Shown here piece by piece: positions 18,394-26,608 of a stretch of 37,612 nt of DNA; within the stretch, counting starts at the first letter, position 1; every line of letters starts with the position of its first letter. The stretch covers positions 1 through 37,612 of the forward strand of contig JAZSMS010000058.1 of assembly GCA_045536015.1 (NCBI GenBank), in the 5' to 3' direction. The position numbers were made by a program, and so were the translations under genes. The notes beneath the pieces are model-generated. The model was given only the letters and a program-made list of their open reading frames with translations, was not told where the DNA came from and made no database searches. This DNA is from JAZSMS01 sp045536015 (lineage in GTDB: Bacteria; Bacillota; Clostridia; Christensenellales; QALW01).

Positions 18394-18588
18394 ATGATTC
18401 AAGCACTTTATATTGATCCGGCAGCTACAACCATATTGGTAACCGCAGGTACAAGTGTTGTTATTGCAGTTGCGGCGACATTTACTATTGCTTGGCGTAA
18501 GGCAAAGAAAAAGCTTAACATTGAAGATATGTCTAAAAAAGAAAGCGAAGCAGAAGTTGAGCTTGTAGACGAAGACGACGATATTTAA
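18394..18588 (+). CDS. Small single-helix membrane protein, YIDP type
   Basis: 64 residues: a short N-terminus LYIDPAATT, one hydrophobic helix (about 14-33), a basic stop (WRKAKKK) and a strongly acidic tail (VELVDEDDDI). The LYIDPxT start is one I recognise from small proteins found beside cell-envelope polymer genes in Firmicutes; no biochemical function is known to me. It lies 11 bases after the insertase-glycerophosphotransferase gene with a GTGAGGT ribosome-binding site, so it is almost certainly co-transcribed. By position it could be a subunit, stabiliser or substrate of that fusion protein; this is inference. Confidence 0.75.
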   Translation: MIQALYIDPAATTILVTAGTSVVIAVAATFTIAWRKAKKKLNIEDMSKKESEAEVELVDEDDDI

Positions 18589-18594
18589 TCAAAT

Positions 18595-18630
18595 AAAAAA
18601 AGAAGGTTCTTTTAGAACCTTCTTTTTTTT
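18595..18630. terminator. Bidirectional terminator between convergent genes
   Basis: A 10-bp perfect stem AGAAGGTTCT/AGAACCTTCT (18601-18610 with 18614-18623) is extended by A and T runs on the flanks, with a 3-base loop. It serves the plus-strand envelope unit and the minus-strand radical-enzyme unit, whose stop codon lies at 18646. Confidence 0.9.
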
Positions 18631-18645
18631 ATTGATTTAGTTGTT

Positions 18646-19422
18646 TTAACCGCCTATCTGGCAGTAGAGCCCCTTTTTTTCTACTGCCGCTTTAAAGTTT
18701 AGCATTTCCTCATTTGCGGGTGACGAGATATGCTTAAGCGTATATTCCCTTGCAAGCGCGGTATATTTATCTGCACCAAAGCTGTGATACGGCAAAAGGT
18801 GTATTTTTTTTATTCCAATGCTTTTTGCAAATTCGGCAATGGCTTCGATTTCTGCGCACGTTGCATTAAAGGTTGGCACAACGGGAACTCTGACTATAAC
18901 GTTTGCACCAAATTCAACCATTTTCTTTGCGTTTTGCAAAATTTGCTCGTTAGGCTGTCGGGTAAACTCGCGGTGCTTCAAACTGTCAATGTGCTTGATA
19001 TCAAGTAAAACCGTGTCAAGCAAGGGGAGAATCTTCTCGTAAACCGACCACTCGGCAAAGCCAGTAGTTTCTATACAAGTATTTATTCCGCGTTCTTTTG
19101 CGCAGGCTAAAAGAGCATGGGCAAATTCGGGCTGGGCAGTTGCTTCGCCGCCCGAAAGCGTTATTCCGCCGCCCGAGCGCCAGAAGTAAATGCGGTCCTT
19201 TTCAACCTCATCAAGAACTTCTTTAACAGTTACATCTCTGCCAACTGTTTTCTGCTTGCCTGCCTGAAGCATAGTTTCTATTTTATATTCCTGTGATTCG
19301 GGGTTGCAGCACCACTTGCACCGCAAAAAACAGCCTTTTAAAAAGACTATTGTGCGGATGCCGGGACCGTCGTGTACCGAAAAGCGCTGAATATCAAATA
19401 TTCGGCCTTTTGTGTTTTGCAT
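18646..19422 (-). CDS. Glycyl radical enzyme activase, PflA-like radical SAM
   Basis: 258 residues. A radical S-adenosylmethionine enzyme that abstracts hydrogen from the glycine of its partner to create the glycyl radical. The N-terminus has the usual SVHDGPGIRTIVFLKGC followed by the iron-sulfur motif CFLRCKWC (Cys31, Cys35, Cys38). SGGE follows at about residue 90. It lacks the inserted ferredoxin-like segment with extra cysteines seen in activases of most dehydratase-type glycyl radical enzymes, so in length it resembles the activase of pyruvate formate-lyase. Its ATG shares one base with the stop codon of the upstream radical enzyme gene (TAATG), showing tight translational coupling and a dedicated partner. 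Confidence 0.92.
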   Translation of the reverse strand: MQNTKGRIFDIQRFSVHDGPGIRTIVFLKGCFLRCKWCCNPESQEYKIETMLQAGKQKTVGRDVTVKEVLDEVEKDRIYFWRSGGGITLSGGEATAQPEFAHALLACAKERGINTCIETTGFAEWSVYEKILPLLDTVLLDIKHIDSLKHREFTRQPNEQILQNAKKMVEFGANVIVRVPVVPTFNATCAEIEAIAEFAKSIGIKKIHLLPYHSFGADKYTALAREYTLKHISSPANEEMLNFKAAVEKKGLYCQIGG

Positions 19423-21950
19423 TAAAAGCCTCCCTGCTCTGTACGGTTGATAATATCATCCTGAAGCGTGCGCGAAAGCGTTGTAAACAGTGCACTATAT
19501 CCTGCAACACGAACAACAAGCGACTTGTAATTTTCGGGATGCTTTTGTGCATCAAGAAGCGTTTCTCTGCTTACAACGTTAAATTGCATATGGCTTCCCT
19601 TTTGGTCAAAATATCCGCGCACAAGCGAAACAAAGCTTTCAAGGCCCGAGCGACCTGCAAGTGCAGAGGGATGGAATTTCATATTGTAAAGCGTGCCGTT
19701 TGATGCAATATAGTGGTCAAGGCGCGAAACTGAGTTTGCCGCCGCCGTAGGACCGTGCGTATCTCGACCTGATGCAGGTGAAACACCGTCGGCAACGGGA
19801 GCGTAGGCAATTCTGCCGTCGGGAAGAGCACCCGTCTGCGCACCAAGCGGAACGTTTGCCGAAACAGGATAAAGTCCTGCTTGGAACTTGCCGCCACGTG
19901 GGTTAGAATAATTTTCAAGGTCGCGAGTGTAGGTGTAAGCTACTTCGCGGGCAAAGGCGTCGATTTCGTGGCAGTCGTTGCCGTATTTATCAAGTGAATT
20001 GATGTCCTCAAGCATTTGTGCAAAGAACAACTTTTTATCTTGTGAGCAGTTGTTTTTAGAAATTTTTTCGTAAATAGCGCGAATATCGTCGGGCGTTGCC
20101 TTAACACCGTTTTTAGCAAGTGCTACAACAGCCTGCGTTGTAAGCTTGCGCGCCATAGCTTCTTCCATATCCAAGCCGTAGTTGTTTGCAAGCGCATCGG
20201 CAAAATCGTCAAGACTGTATTTTTCCTGCTCGAAAACAAGTTTTTTAATTGCCCAAAGCGAGTCTGCCATATTTGCAATACCAAAGCCCTGAGGACCTGT
20301 AAAGTTGTAGATTGCACCGCCTTCCTGCAAGGCTTTACCGCGCGCGATACAGTCAGAAACCATACAAGATTCAAACGGCAACGGGCAACGCTCGGCGTGA
20401 GCAACATCAATAGCGTTATCGGCATTAACCAAAAGTTGAATCATATAGTGCATATGTGTTTTGTATGCGTCAAAAAATTCTTCAAAGCTTTCGATATTGT
20501 GTACGGGCGGTGTCTGCGGCGAAACTTGAACGCCCTTATCAATACCCGAGGAGAAAACCATTTCAAGCGGGCGGCACATATTAAAGAAAGCGGCATCGTG
20601 CCAGCCTTCCGTTTTGCCCGATTTTTGAGGCTCTACACAGCCGATAATGTTATAATCGCGCGCGTCTTCAAGCGAAAGACCGCGGCTGATAAGCGAGGGG
20701 ATAATAACCTCGTCGTTATAATATGCAGGAAGACCTATGCCCGAACGCGTAACCTCGCCTGCCTTAATTAAAAGGTCGTGAGGTGAACAGTTCCAAACGC
20801 GGATAGAAAGCGAGGGCTGGGGAAGCGGAACGTGAAGTGCACATTCTAAGCACATAAACGATAAATCGTTTGTAGCGTCAAGACCTTCTGCATTTTGTCC
20901 GCCACAGATGAGGTTCTGGAAAAGCGAATAACCTGCAAAGCCTTCGGCTGAAGCGGCATCGCGCACTTTATTAAGGTCGTTTAATTTAACCCAAATGCAG
21001 TCCATAAGCTCCTGGGCAAATTCCATAGTAAGCTTGTTTGCATCGATATCCTTTTTATAGTAGGGGTACATATATTGGTCAAATCTTCCGGGCGAAATTG
21101 AGTGACCGCTTGATTCAATCTGCAAGAGCATCTGAACAAACCAGAAAGACTGACAAGCCTCGTAAAAGCTCGAAGCGCCGTTTGCAGGAACGTTTTCGCA
21201 GTTTTTTGCAATAAGCAAAAGCTCGTTTTTGCGCTCTAAATTTGCCTCTGCTTCTGCCATGCTTTTAGCAAGCTCGGCATAGCGCTTTGCATATAAAATA
21301 GCGGCGTCACAGCTGATAATTACAGCGTTTAAAAAGTGACTGCGCTTAGGAAAATCGCCCGAAGCAACGGTATGCTTTTTAAGCTCGCATTCAGCTTCGG
21401 CGCGAATGCCTGCAAAGCCAATTTTAAGCACTTTTGCATAGTCGACAGTAACGTGACCTACACCATTATAAAAATAGTTTCCGGGCGTAAAAAAGTTATG
21501 CTCAATAGCCAAAAGAGTTTCTTTTGCCATGTATTCGGTAGCAAGCTCGCTTGTGGTTTTGCCTTTCCAATAGGAGTTTGCTTCCTTTAAGCGGGCTTTT
21601 GTTTCTTCCGAAATATAAAACGGGTCGGCACTTCTTTGCTCGATAGTATCAAACTCGTCCTCAAGCCACGAATACGAAAATTCGGGAAAGGTCTGGCAAC
21701 CCCGGGGTGCCTTTGTTGCCGAGCCGACGATAAGCTCGTCGGGACGGATAGTTATTGGAATATTTTCTAAAATATGCTTAAAAGCCTTTGCTCTGCGCGT
21801 GATTATAGGTTCGCCCTCGGTTGCTTTGTACGATTCGGTTAAAAGCACCGCACGGTCTGCCTCAATCTCGGGCATTTTTGCATATAAATCAGAAATTAAA
21901 CGTGCTATTCTTTCACTTTTTTTAACGCTTCCGGGAAAGGTTATTGACAT
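19422..21950 (-). CDS. Glycyl radical enzyme, glycerol-dehydratase/PflD-like class
   Basis: 842 residues. The C-terminal loop RVAGYSALF carries the radical glycine (Gly817). The thiyl-radical cysteine is in IIGCVEPQ (Cys438) with the base Glu440. Pyruvate formate-lyase itself has two adjacent cysteines; the GCVEP arrangement is that of glycerol and propanediol dehydratases, choline trimethylamine-lyase and the PflD-type enzymes. The gene is therefore likely a dehydratase or C-X lyase, and the name formate acetyltransferase would probably be wrong. The substrate cannot be assigned: no microcompartment shell, aldehyde dehydrogenase or transporter is nearby. It starts at an ATG with AAGGAG upstream and is coupled to its activase. 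It is oxygen-sensitive by family, implying an anaerobe. Confidence 0.88.
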   Translation of the reverse strand: MSITFPGSVKKSERIARLISDLYAKMPEIEADRAVLLTESYKATEGEPIITRRAKAFKHILENIPITIRPDELIVGSATKAPRGCQTFPEFSYSWLEDEFDTIEQRSADPFYISEETKARLKEANSYWKGKTTSELATEYMAKETLLAIEHNFFTPGNYFYNGVGHVTVDYAKVLKIGFAGIRAEAECELKKHTVASGDFPKRSHFLNAVIISCDAAILYAKRYAELAKSMAEAEANLERKNELLLIAKNCENVPANGASSFYEACQSFWFVQMLLQIESSGHSISPGRFDQYMYPYYKKDIDANKLTMEFAQELMDCIWVKLNDLNKVRDAASAEGFAGYSLFQNLICGGQNAEGLDATNDLSFMCLECALHVPLPQPSLSIRVWNCSPHDLLIKAGEVTRSGIGLPAYYNDEVIIPSLISRGLSLEDARDYNIIGCVEPQKSGKTEGWHDAAFFNMCRPLEMVFSSGIDKGVQVSPQTPPVHNIESFEEFFDAYKTHMHYMIQLLVNADNAIDVAHAERCPLPFESCMVSDCIARGKALQEGGAIYNFTGPQGFGIANMADSLWAIKKLVFEQEKYSLDDFADALANNYGLDMEEAMARKLTTQAVVALAKNGVKATPDDIRAIYEKISKNNCSQDKKLFFAQMLEDINSLDKYGNDCHEIDAFAREVAYTYTRDLENYSNPRGGKFQAGLYPVSANVPLGAQTGALPDGRIAYAPVADGVSPASGRDTHGPTAAANSVSRLDHYIASNGTLYNMKFHPSALAGRSGLESFVSLVRGYFDQKGSHMQFNVVSRETLLDAQKHPENYKSLVVRVAGYSALFTTLSRTLQDDIINRTEQGGF

Positions 21951-21992
21951 CAGAATTACTCCTTGGATAAAAATATACTAATTTACATTATT

Positions 21993-22020
21993 ATTGTACC
22001 ATAAAAAAATCAAATGTCAA
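21993..22020 (-). promoter_or_regulatory. Promoter of the glycyl radical enzyme operon
   Basis: On the minus strand TTGACA (complement of 22015-22020) and TACAAT (complement of 21993-21998) are spaced by 16 bases, giving a start about 35 bases before the ATG. No clear Rex or Fnr palindrome was seen beside it. Confidence 0.7.
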
Positions 22021-22151
22021 CACAAAACAAGAAAAATACAATAAAAAAAATAAAAAAACCATCATAAAACACGAAAAAACAAACAAAACAACACGCATTT
22101 TTGTTGAAAAGTGAAAAAATACAGAAAATTCTTAAGCATATAAAAAAAGTG

Positions 22152-22180
22152 GTGCAAAATATCACGCAATGTGTTACAAT
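22152..22180 (+). promoter_or_regulatory. Tentative promoter of the apgM operon
   Basis: TACAAT at 22175-22180 is a good -10 box; the best -35 at 17 bases is the weak GTGCAA (22152-22157). The region upstream (22019-22100) is extremely A-rich and could act as an UP-like element. Confidence 0.45.
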
Positions 22181-22209
22181 ATTAATAGTTAACTTTTTGA
22201 GGTGATAAA

Positions 22210-23415
22210 ATGAAATATTTAGTTTTGCTTGGCGACGGAATGTCAGATTTTCCCGTTGCAGAGCTTAATAACAAAACTCCTATGGAGTCGGCAAAAAAGC
22301 CGCTTATAGACTATATGGCTTCGCATGGCGAGGTGGGTATGTGCAAAATAACCCCCGACGGTTGCAAGGGAGGCAGTGACGTTGGAAACCTTGCGGTAAT
22401 GGGGTACGACCCAAGAATATTTTTAACGGGTCGCGCACCTATTGAAGCGGCGGCAATGGGTATAGAGATGAGCAGTAACGATATTGCAGTAAGATGCAAT
22501 CTTGCCTGTGTTTCCGATGAAGAAGATTATTGCGATAAAACTATGGTAGATTACAGCAGTGACGAGATAACCTCTGCTGAAGCGCAACAACTTATCGATA
22601 CACTTAATGAACAGCTTGCCGATGAGAGTATTCACTTTTATGCAGGCGTTTCGTACAGACATATTTTAATAGTTCATTCGGGCTCGGCAAACGCTACCTT
22701 TACGCCTCCACACGATATAACGGGCAACAAGGTTGCAGAGTTTCTTCCCAAAGGCGAAGTTGGCGAGTTTTATCTTGATATAATGAAAAAGAGCTACGAT
22801 ATTCTTTCAAAGCATCCGGTAAACAAAAAGAGAATTGAGGCAGGCAAGCGTCCTGCAAACACCTGCTGGTTCTGGGGAATTGGCACAAAGCCAGGACTTT
22901 CGCCGTTTGAAGAAAAATACTCGCGCTCGGGTGCAGTCGTAACGGCAGTAGACCTTGTTAAAGGAATAGGTGCGCTTGCGGGTATGCAGAGCTATGACGT
23001 TGAAGGCGCAACCGGCACGCTTGAAACCAACTTTATGGGTAAGGCAGCGGCAACGTTAAAGGCGTTTGATGATGGTTTTGATTTTTGCTATCTTCACTTT
23101 GAAGGTCCCGATGAGTGCGGTCACCGCCATGAGATTGAACGCAAGGTAAAGGCAATAGAAATGCTTGACCAGGTGCTTGAATTTGTTGTTGGCGGATTGA
23201 AGGCGCGCGGCGAGGAGTTTGGTGTTTTGATAATGCCCGACCATCCTACACCCGTTTCGACTGGCTCGCATTCAAGCGCAAACGTACCGTACGCAATGTA
23301 TTTCAGCAATAACGAGCGTTGCTCGGGTGTCGATAATTTTTGCGAAAAGCAAGCCGAAGCAACGGGCAAGCTTCAGGACCCCGGCTTTGAGCTTTTAGAG
23401 AGGTTTTTAAAATAA
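22210..23415 (+). CDS. apgM: Cofactor-independent phosphoglycerate mutase, archaeal type
   Basis: 401 residues. Interconverts 3- and 2-phosphoglycerate in glycolysis without 2,3-bisphosphoglycerate, using two metal ions. The alkaline-phosphatase-superfamily fold is shown by LLGDGMSD at the N-terminus (first metal Asp), GGSDVGNLAVMGYDP with Ser56 as the likely phosphorylated nucleophile, and MPDHPTPVSTGSH near the C-terminus (second metal site). This family was first studied in archaea but occurs in many anaerobic bacteria, and is often misannotated as homoserine kinase. A GAGGTGAT ribosome-binding site precedes the ATG. It is the first gene of a compact five-gene run; the next start codon follows the stop with no gap. 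Confidence 0.9.
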   Translation: MKYLVLLGDGMSDFPVAELNNKTPMESAKKPLIDYMASHGEVGMCKITPDGCKGGSDVGNLAVMGYDPRIFLTGRAPIEAAAMGIEMSSNDIAVRCNLACVSDEEDYCDKTMVDYSSDEITSAEAQQLIDTLNEQLADESIHFYAGVSYRHILIVHSGSANATFTPPHDITGNKVAEFLPKGEVGEFYLDIMKKSYDILSKHPVNKKRIEAGKRPANTCWFWGIGTKPGLSPFEEKYSRSGAVVTAVDLVKGIGALAGMQSYDVEGATGTLETNFMGKAAATLKAFDDGFDFCYLHFEGPDECGHRHEIERKVKAIEMLDQVLEFVVGGLKARGEEFGVLIMPDHPTPVSTGSHSSANVPYAMYFSNNERCSGVDNFCEKQAEATGKLQDPGFELLERFLK

Positions 23416-24450
23416 ATGGAAAACGCACAACTTAACGCGGAGCTTAATACAGAGCTTAACGTAGAACTTAATAAATACGAACAAGAAGCTTATAACGATA
23501 AGCGCTTTCCTAAAAGGTGGCAGGCGTTTTTAGCATCGGCACTTATGCGTACTGCGGGCGGAATTGTAGCAACGGTAATAATACTCGTTTTACAACAGCT
23601 TATTATGCGCGGTGTAATTAATTTTTCAAGTGAATTTGGCGCAGATATGTTTAACGCAGTAATATCACAAATATGTATGGTTCTGCCTATTCCGCTTATT
23701 TTTATGTTTGTTTTTAAAAATGACATTGGCGAAACGTTAAGACTTAAAAAGGACATTGATGCCCTGCAAATACTGTTAATTGCAGGTATGTGCATAGGTG
23801 CATTTATTCCTGCGCAGTACGTCAACGGCGTTGTTGTGATGGTTTTGCAAAGCTTTTTAGGTGAGCCGATGGAGTTAAGCGGCGTTACAAGTGCGCAAAA
23901 CATAGTTCAGCTTTTATCCGAGATTGTTATAATAGGATTTTTACCTGCAATATGTGAAGAAGTTTTCTATCGCGGATACGTGCTAAGGGGACTTGAACGC
24001 AAGGGTAATAAAAAGTATGCTCTTTTAATTTCGTCTTTGCTATTTGCAGTTATGCACGGAAACTTTCAGCAAATGACATACGCGTTTGCACTTGGAATTT
24101 TACTTGGCTTTGTAGTGTTAAAGACAGATTCGCTTTTATCCTCTATCGTAATGCACGCTACGTTTAACATTATCTCGGTAATTTTAAGCTATGGACCGAT
24201 AAACGATTTTTACGTTCAATATAACGCCCAGATAGTTGCTGTTGCTCTTATCTTCTCACCCGCACTGCTTGCAGGAAGCATTGTATTGTTTTCGCTTTAT
24301 ACAAAAAAGAGAAACGCACGTCTTGGCACCTCAAACGCCTTGCCTACTTACGAAAGCATAAAGGAAAAGCCTTACGAAAACGTTTTAAGCATAGTGCTTT
24401 TTGTAGCGTTTATTTTAACAAACGTTGCAGAAGCGTTTTTAGCGTGGTAA
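23416..24450 (+). CDS. CPBP family intramembrane metalloprotease
   Basis: 344 residues with about eight hydrophobic helices. The CAAX protease and bacteriocin-processing (CPBP/ABI) motifs are complete: EExxxR as CEEVFYR (Glu181, Glu182, Arg186), FxxxH as FAVMH (His214) and HxxxN as HATFN (His247, Asn251). Members cleave within or near the membrane; bacterial substrates are mostly unknown, and some act in bacteriocin self-immunity or in anchoring. The N-terminal tail contains a short repeat (ELNxELN type) and is probably cytoplasmic. The ATG directly follows the apgM stop codon, so expression depends on apgM. No bacteriocin gene is nearby, so a housekeeping proteolytic role is more likely here. 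Confidence 0.87.
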   Translation: MENAQLNAELNTELNVELNKYEQEAYNDKRFPKRWQAFLASALMRTAGGIVATVIILVLQQLIMRGVINFSSEFGADMFNAVISQICMVLPIPLIFMFVFKNDIGETLRLKKDIDALQILLIAGMCIGAFIPAQYVNGVVVMVLQSFLGEPMELSGVTSAQNIVQLLSEIVIIGFLPAICEEVFYRGYVLRGLERKGNKKYALLISSLLFAVMHGNFQQMTYAFALGILLGFVVLKTDSLLSSIVMHATFNIISVILSYGPINDFYVQYNAQIVAVALIFSPALLAGSIVLFSLYTKKRNARLGTSNALPTYESIKEKPYENVLSIVLFVAFILTNVAEAFLAW

Positions 24451-24451
24451 A

Positions 24452-24919
24452 ATGAACGTTAAAATTTTGGCAGTAGGCAAAATACAGTCGATGTATAAGC
24501 CTATAATAGAAGAATTTGAAAAAAGACTTTCGCGTTACTGTAAGCTTGAAATTATTGAGGTTGCCGACGAGCAAGCACCTGAAAAGCTCTCGGAGGCACA
24601 AAAAAAGCAGGTAATGCTTGCCGAGTGGGAAAGGCTTAATAAAAAAATAAAAGAAACCGACTTTGTCGTTGCACTTGATTCGCGCGGGAAAAAGTTTTCT
24701 TCAAGCGGCTTTGCCGAGTTTGTTGATAAAAATAACGATAAGCAGATTGTCTTTATTTTAGGCGGCTCGCTTGGCTTTTGTGACGAGGCACTTTTGCGTG
24801 CAAACGCAAAGTGCTCGCTTTCGGATATGACCTTTACGCATTCGATGGCACGCGTTATTTTAATAGAGCAGATTTACCGTGCGTTTAGAATAATTAAAAA
24901 CGAACCGTATCATAAATAG
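24452..24919 (+). CDS. rlmH: 23S rRNA pseudouridine-1915 N3-methyltransferase RlmH
   Basis: 155 residues, the normal length for this SPOUT-fold methyltransferase, which modifies the helix 69 pseudouridine of assembled 70S ribosomes. It begins MNVKILAVGKI. The knotted SAM-binding part shows ILGGSLGF and the conserved C-terminus MARVILIEQIYRAFRI with EPYHK. The usual Gln-Leu pair after the His in this segment reads HSMAR. It starts one base after the CPBP protease stop codon and is followed after 9 bases by the lipoprotein gene. Confidence 0.95.
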   Translation: MNVKILAVGKIQSMYKPIIEEFEKRLSRYCKLEIIEVADEQAPEKLSEAQKKQVMLAEWERLNKKIKETDFVVALDSRGKKFSSSGFAEFVDKNNDKQIVFILGGSLGFCDEALLRANAKCSLSDMTFTHSMARVILIEQIYRAFRIIKNEPYHK

Positions 24920-24928
24920 GAGGAAAGT

Positions 24929-26119
24929 ATGAGGATAAATAAGTTAATAATTACCTTACTTATCATTTGCTTACTTTTTGCAGGCTGCAAGCCTAAAAAC
25001 GTAGATCAGCCCGAAGGCTCGGGCGAAACTATCGAGCCCGCAGGCGACGTAACGACGCTTGAGGACGAAAACTATACCTATGAAAAGTTTTTACAAAATG
25101 CACAGACTATAAGTGAAAAATATTCTGATAAAGTACAGATGGGCGTTTTTGGTAAAAGTACATTTAACCGTGAGCTTTTATACTTTGCAATAGGCTCGCA
25201 AAACGCACAAAAGAAAATTTTAGTCGTTGCAGGTATAAATGGCAACGAAAGTGCTTTTTCGCTTTTGGCAACAAAGCAGATAGAGACGTATCTTGAAGAT
25301 TTATCAAGAACGTATAAAAACAAATCTTATCAGCAGATTTTAGATTCGTGCCGTATCTATTTTGTTCCTATGCTTAACCCTGACGGAATTTCTATTGCAC
25401 TAAAGGGTATAGAGAGCGTTCCCGAGGATAAAAAGCAGATTGTTGAGGAAATATATTCATACTCTGTCGAGCAGGGACTTTTAGAAAAGAAAAAGGGATA
25501 TTCTTCCTGGCGTGCAAACGGACTTGGCGTTGACCTTTCTATGAATTTTGGCGTAGGAAACGTTCAATCAAGCGTTGTTCAGACGCGCGCCGCAAGCAAA
25601 GGCTATCCCGAGCATCAGTTAAGCTCGCCCGAGGCAAGTGCAGTTGCGGGGCTTATTCAAAATAATAATATTGATTCCGTTATAGCCTACAGCGGCAGTG
25701 GAAACGTGGTTGACTGGCAGTTTGGTCAAACGGTTGCCTCGCTTCAGCAAAGTCTTGATATTTCAAACGAGCTTGCCGCATTAACAGGTTTTTCGCGCGT
25801 TGACGTTGGCGGTCCTACAAAGAAGAATTTTATAACTATGTCGATTAAGGATTGGTTTATTGCAGAATTTGATAAGCCTGCATTTACGCTTAGTTTAGGT
25901 AATCCTGAAGATAAAATTTCGCTTAACGAAGACGAGTTGCGAGCAGTTTGGAACGTTACCTCGCTTGTTCCGATAGTTTTAGCGTGGAATATTGCATTCT
26001 ATACAGCACCCGTTATTCCCCAGCAAACGCCTACGCTTGCACCCGGCCAGACACCTGCGCCCACGCCTACTTTAGAGCCCGGAAAGACACCGCAGGTAGA
26101 TTACGATTATATTGATTGA
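24929..26119 (+). CDS. M14 carboxypeptidase-like lipoprotein, probably catalytically dead
   Basis: 396 residues. A lipoprotein signal ends LLFAGC (Cys20). The body follows the zinc carboxypeptidase (M14) fold seen in peptidoglycan-trimming enzymes. The active-site positions are changed: the HxxE zinc motif reads AGINGNE (Asn104 for His, Glu107 kept); the substrate-binding NRN region reads DLSMNF; the third zinc His region reads IAYSGSGN (Ser255 where His is expected); and the catalytic Glu segment reads FTLSLG (Ser322 for Glu). Such a protein could bind a peptide or wall fragment without cutting it. The C-terminus (after about 365) is a Pro/Thr-rich linker. An AGGAGG site precedes the ATG. 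It lies between rlmH and tadA in a housekeeping run, so context gives no partner. Confidence 0.8.
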   Translation: MRINKLIITLLIICLLFAGCKPKNVDQPEGSGETIEPAGDVTTLEDENYTYEKFLQNAQTISEKYSDKVQMGVFGKSTFNRELLYFAIGSQNAQKKILVVAGINGNESAFSLLATKQIETYLEDLSRTYKNKSYQQILDSCRIYFVPMLNPDGISIALKGIESVPEDKKQIVEEIYSYSVEQGLLEKKKGYSSWRANGLGVDLSMNFGVGNVQSSVVQTRAASKGYPEHQLSSPEASAVAGLIQNNNIDSVIAYSGSGNVVDWQFGQTVASLQQSLDISNELAALTGFSRVDVGGPTKKNFITMSIKDWFIAEFDKPAFTLSLGNPEDKISLNEDELRAVWNVTSLVPIVLAWNIAFYTAPVIPQQTPTLAPGQTPAPTPTLEPGKTPQVDYDYID

Positions 26120-26120
26120 T

Positions 26121-26582
26121 ATGATTTATAAAGATGATTCTTACTTTATGCTTCGCGCGCTTAACGAGGCTAAAAAGGCGTATTCGCTTGGCGAAGTTCC
26201 TGTCGGCGCGGTTGTTGTAAAAGATGGAAAAATAATTGCGCGTGGATATAATCTTCGCGAAAAGACAAACGACCCAACTGCGCACGCCGAGCTTATTGCA
26301 ATGAAAAAAGCCGCTAAAAAGCTTAATTCGTGGCGGCTTAGCGGATGCACTTTATTCGTTACGCTTGAGCCCTGTCCAATGTGCTCGGGCGTAATAATAA
26401 ACTCGCGCATTGACAAGGTTGTGTTTGGCGCTTATGACGAAAAGGCAGGCTGTTGCACAACGCTTTATCACTTGTGTAATGATGAGCGATTTAATCATCG
26501 CGCGCAGGTTTTAGGCGGCGTAGAACAAGAAAAATGTGCAAAAATACTCTCTGATTTTTTTAAAGAAAAAAGAAAAAAATAA
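26121..26582 (+). CDS. tadA: tRNA-specific adenosine deaminase TadA
   Basis: 153 residues. Converts adenosine 34 of tRNA-Arg(ACG) to inosine. The deaminase zinc site is complete: HAE (His55, catalytic Glu57) and PCPMC (Cys85, Cys88). The start MIYKDDSYFMLRAL fits the family and directly follows the lipoprotein stop (TGA at 26117, then one base); an in-frame TTG at 26112 would overlap it. No ribosome-binding site is visible, so translation probably depends on coupling. It is the last gene of the operon before a terminator. Confidence 0.95.
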   Translation: MIYKDDSYFMLRALNEAKKAYSLGEVPVGAVVVKDGKIIARGYNLREKTNDPTAHAELIAMKKAAKKLNSWRLSGCTLFVTLEPCPMCSGVIINSRIDKVVFGAYDEKAGCCTTLYHLCNDERFNHRAQVLGGVEQEKCAKILSDFFKEKRKK

Positions 26583-26608
26583 CCGAGAAATCGGTTATTT
26601 TTATTTTT
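26575..26608. terminator. Bidirectional terminator between tadA and the CDF gene
   Basis: A 12-bp perfect stem AAAAATAACCGA/TCGGTTATTTTT (26575-26586 with 26591-26602), GAAA tetraloop, with T-rich sequence after it. It overlaps the last codon of tadA and the stop codon of the converging minus-strand gene. Confidence 0.9.

Noticed and set aside
19422..21950. Annotation as pyruvate formate-lyase
   Set aside because: The catalytic loop has a single Cys with Glu (GCVEP) rather than the two adjacent cysteines of pyruvate formate-lyase.
21951..22209. Possible Rex, Fnr or CcpA operator near the glycyl radical enzyme promoter
   Set aside because: Only a short GTTAAC and imperfect half-sites were found; none matches a full consensus in a sensible position.
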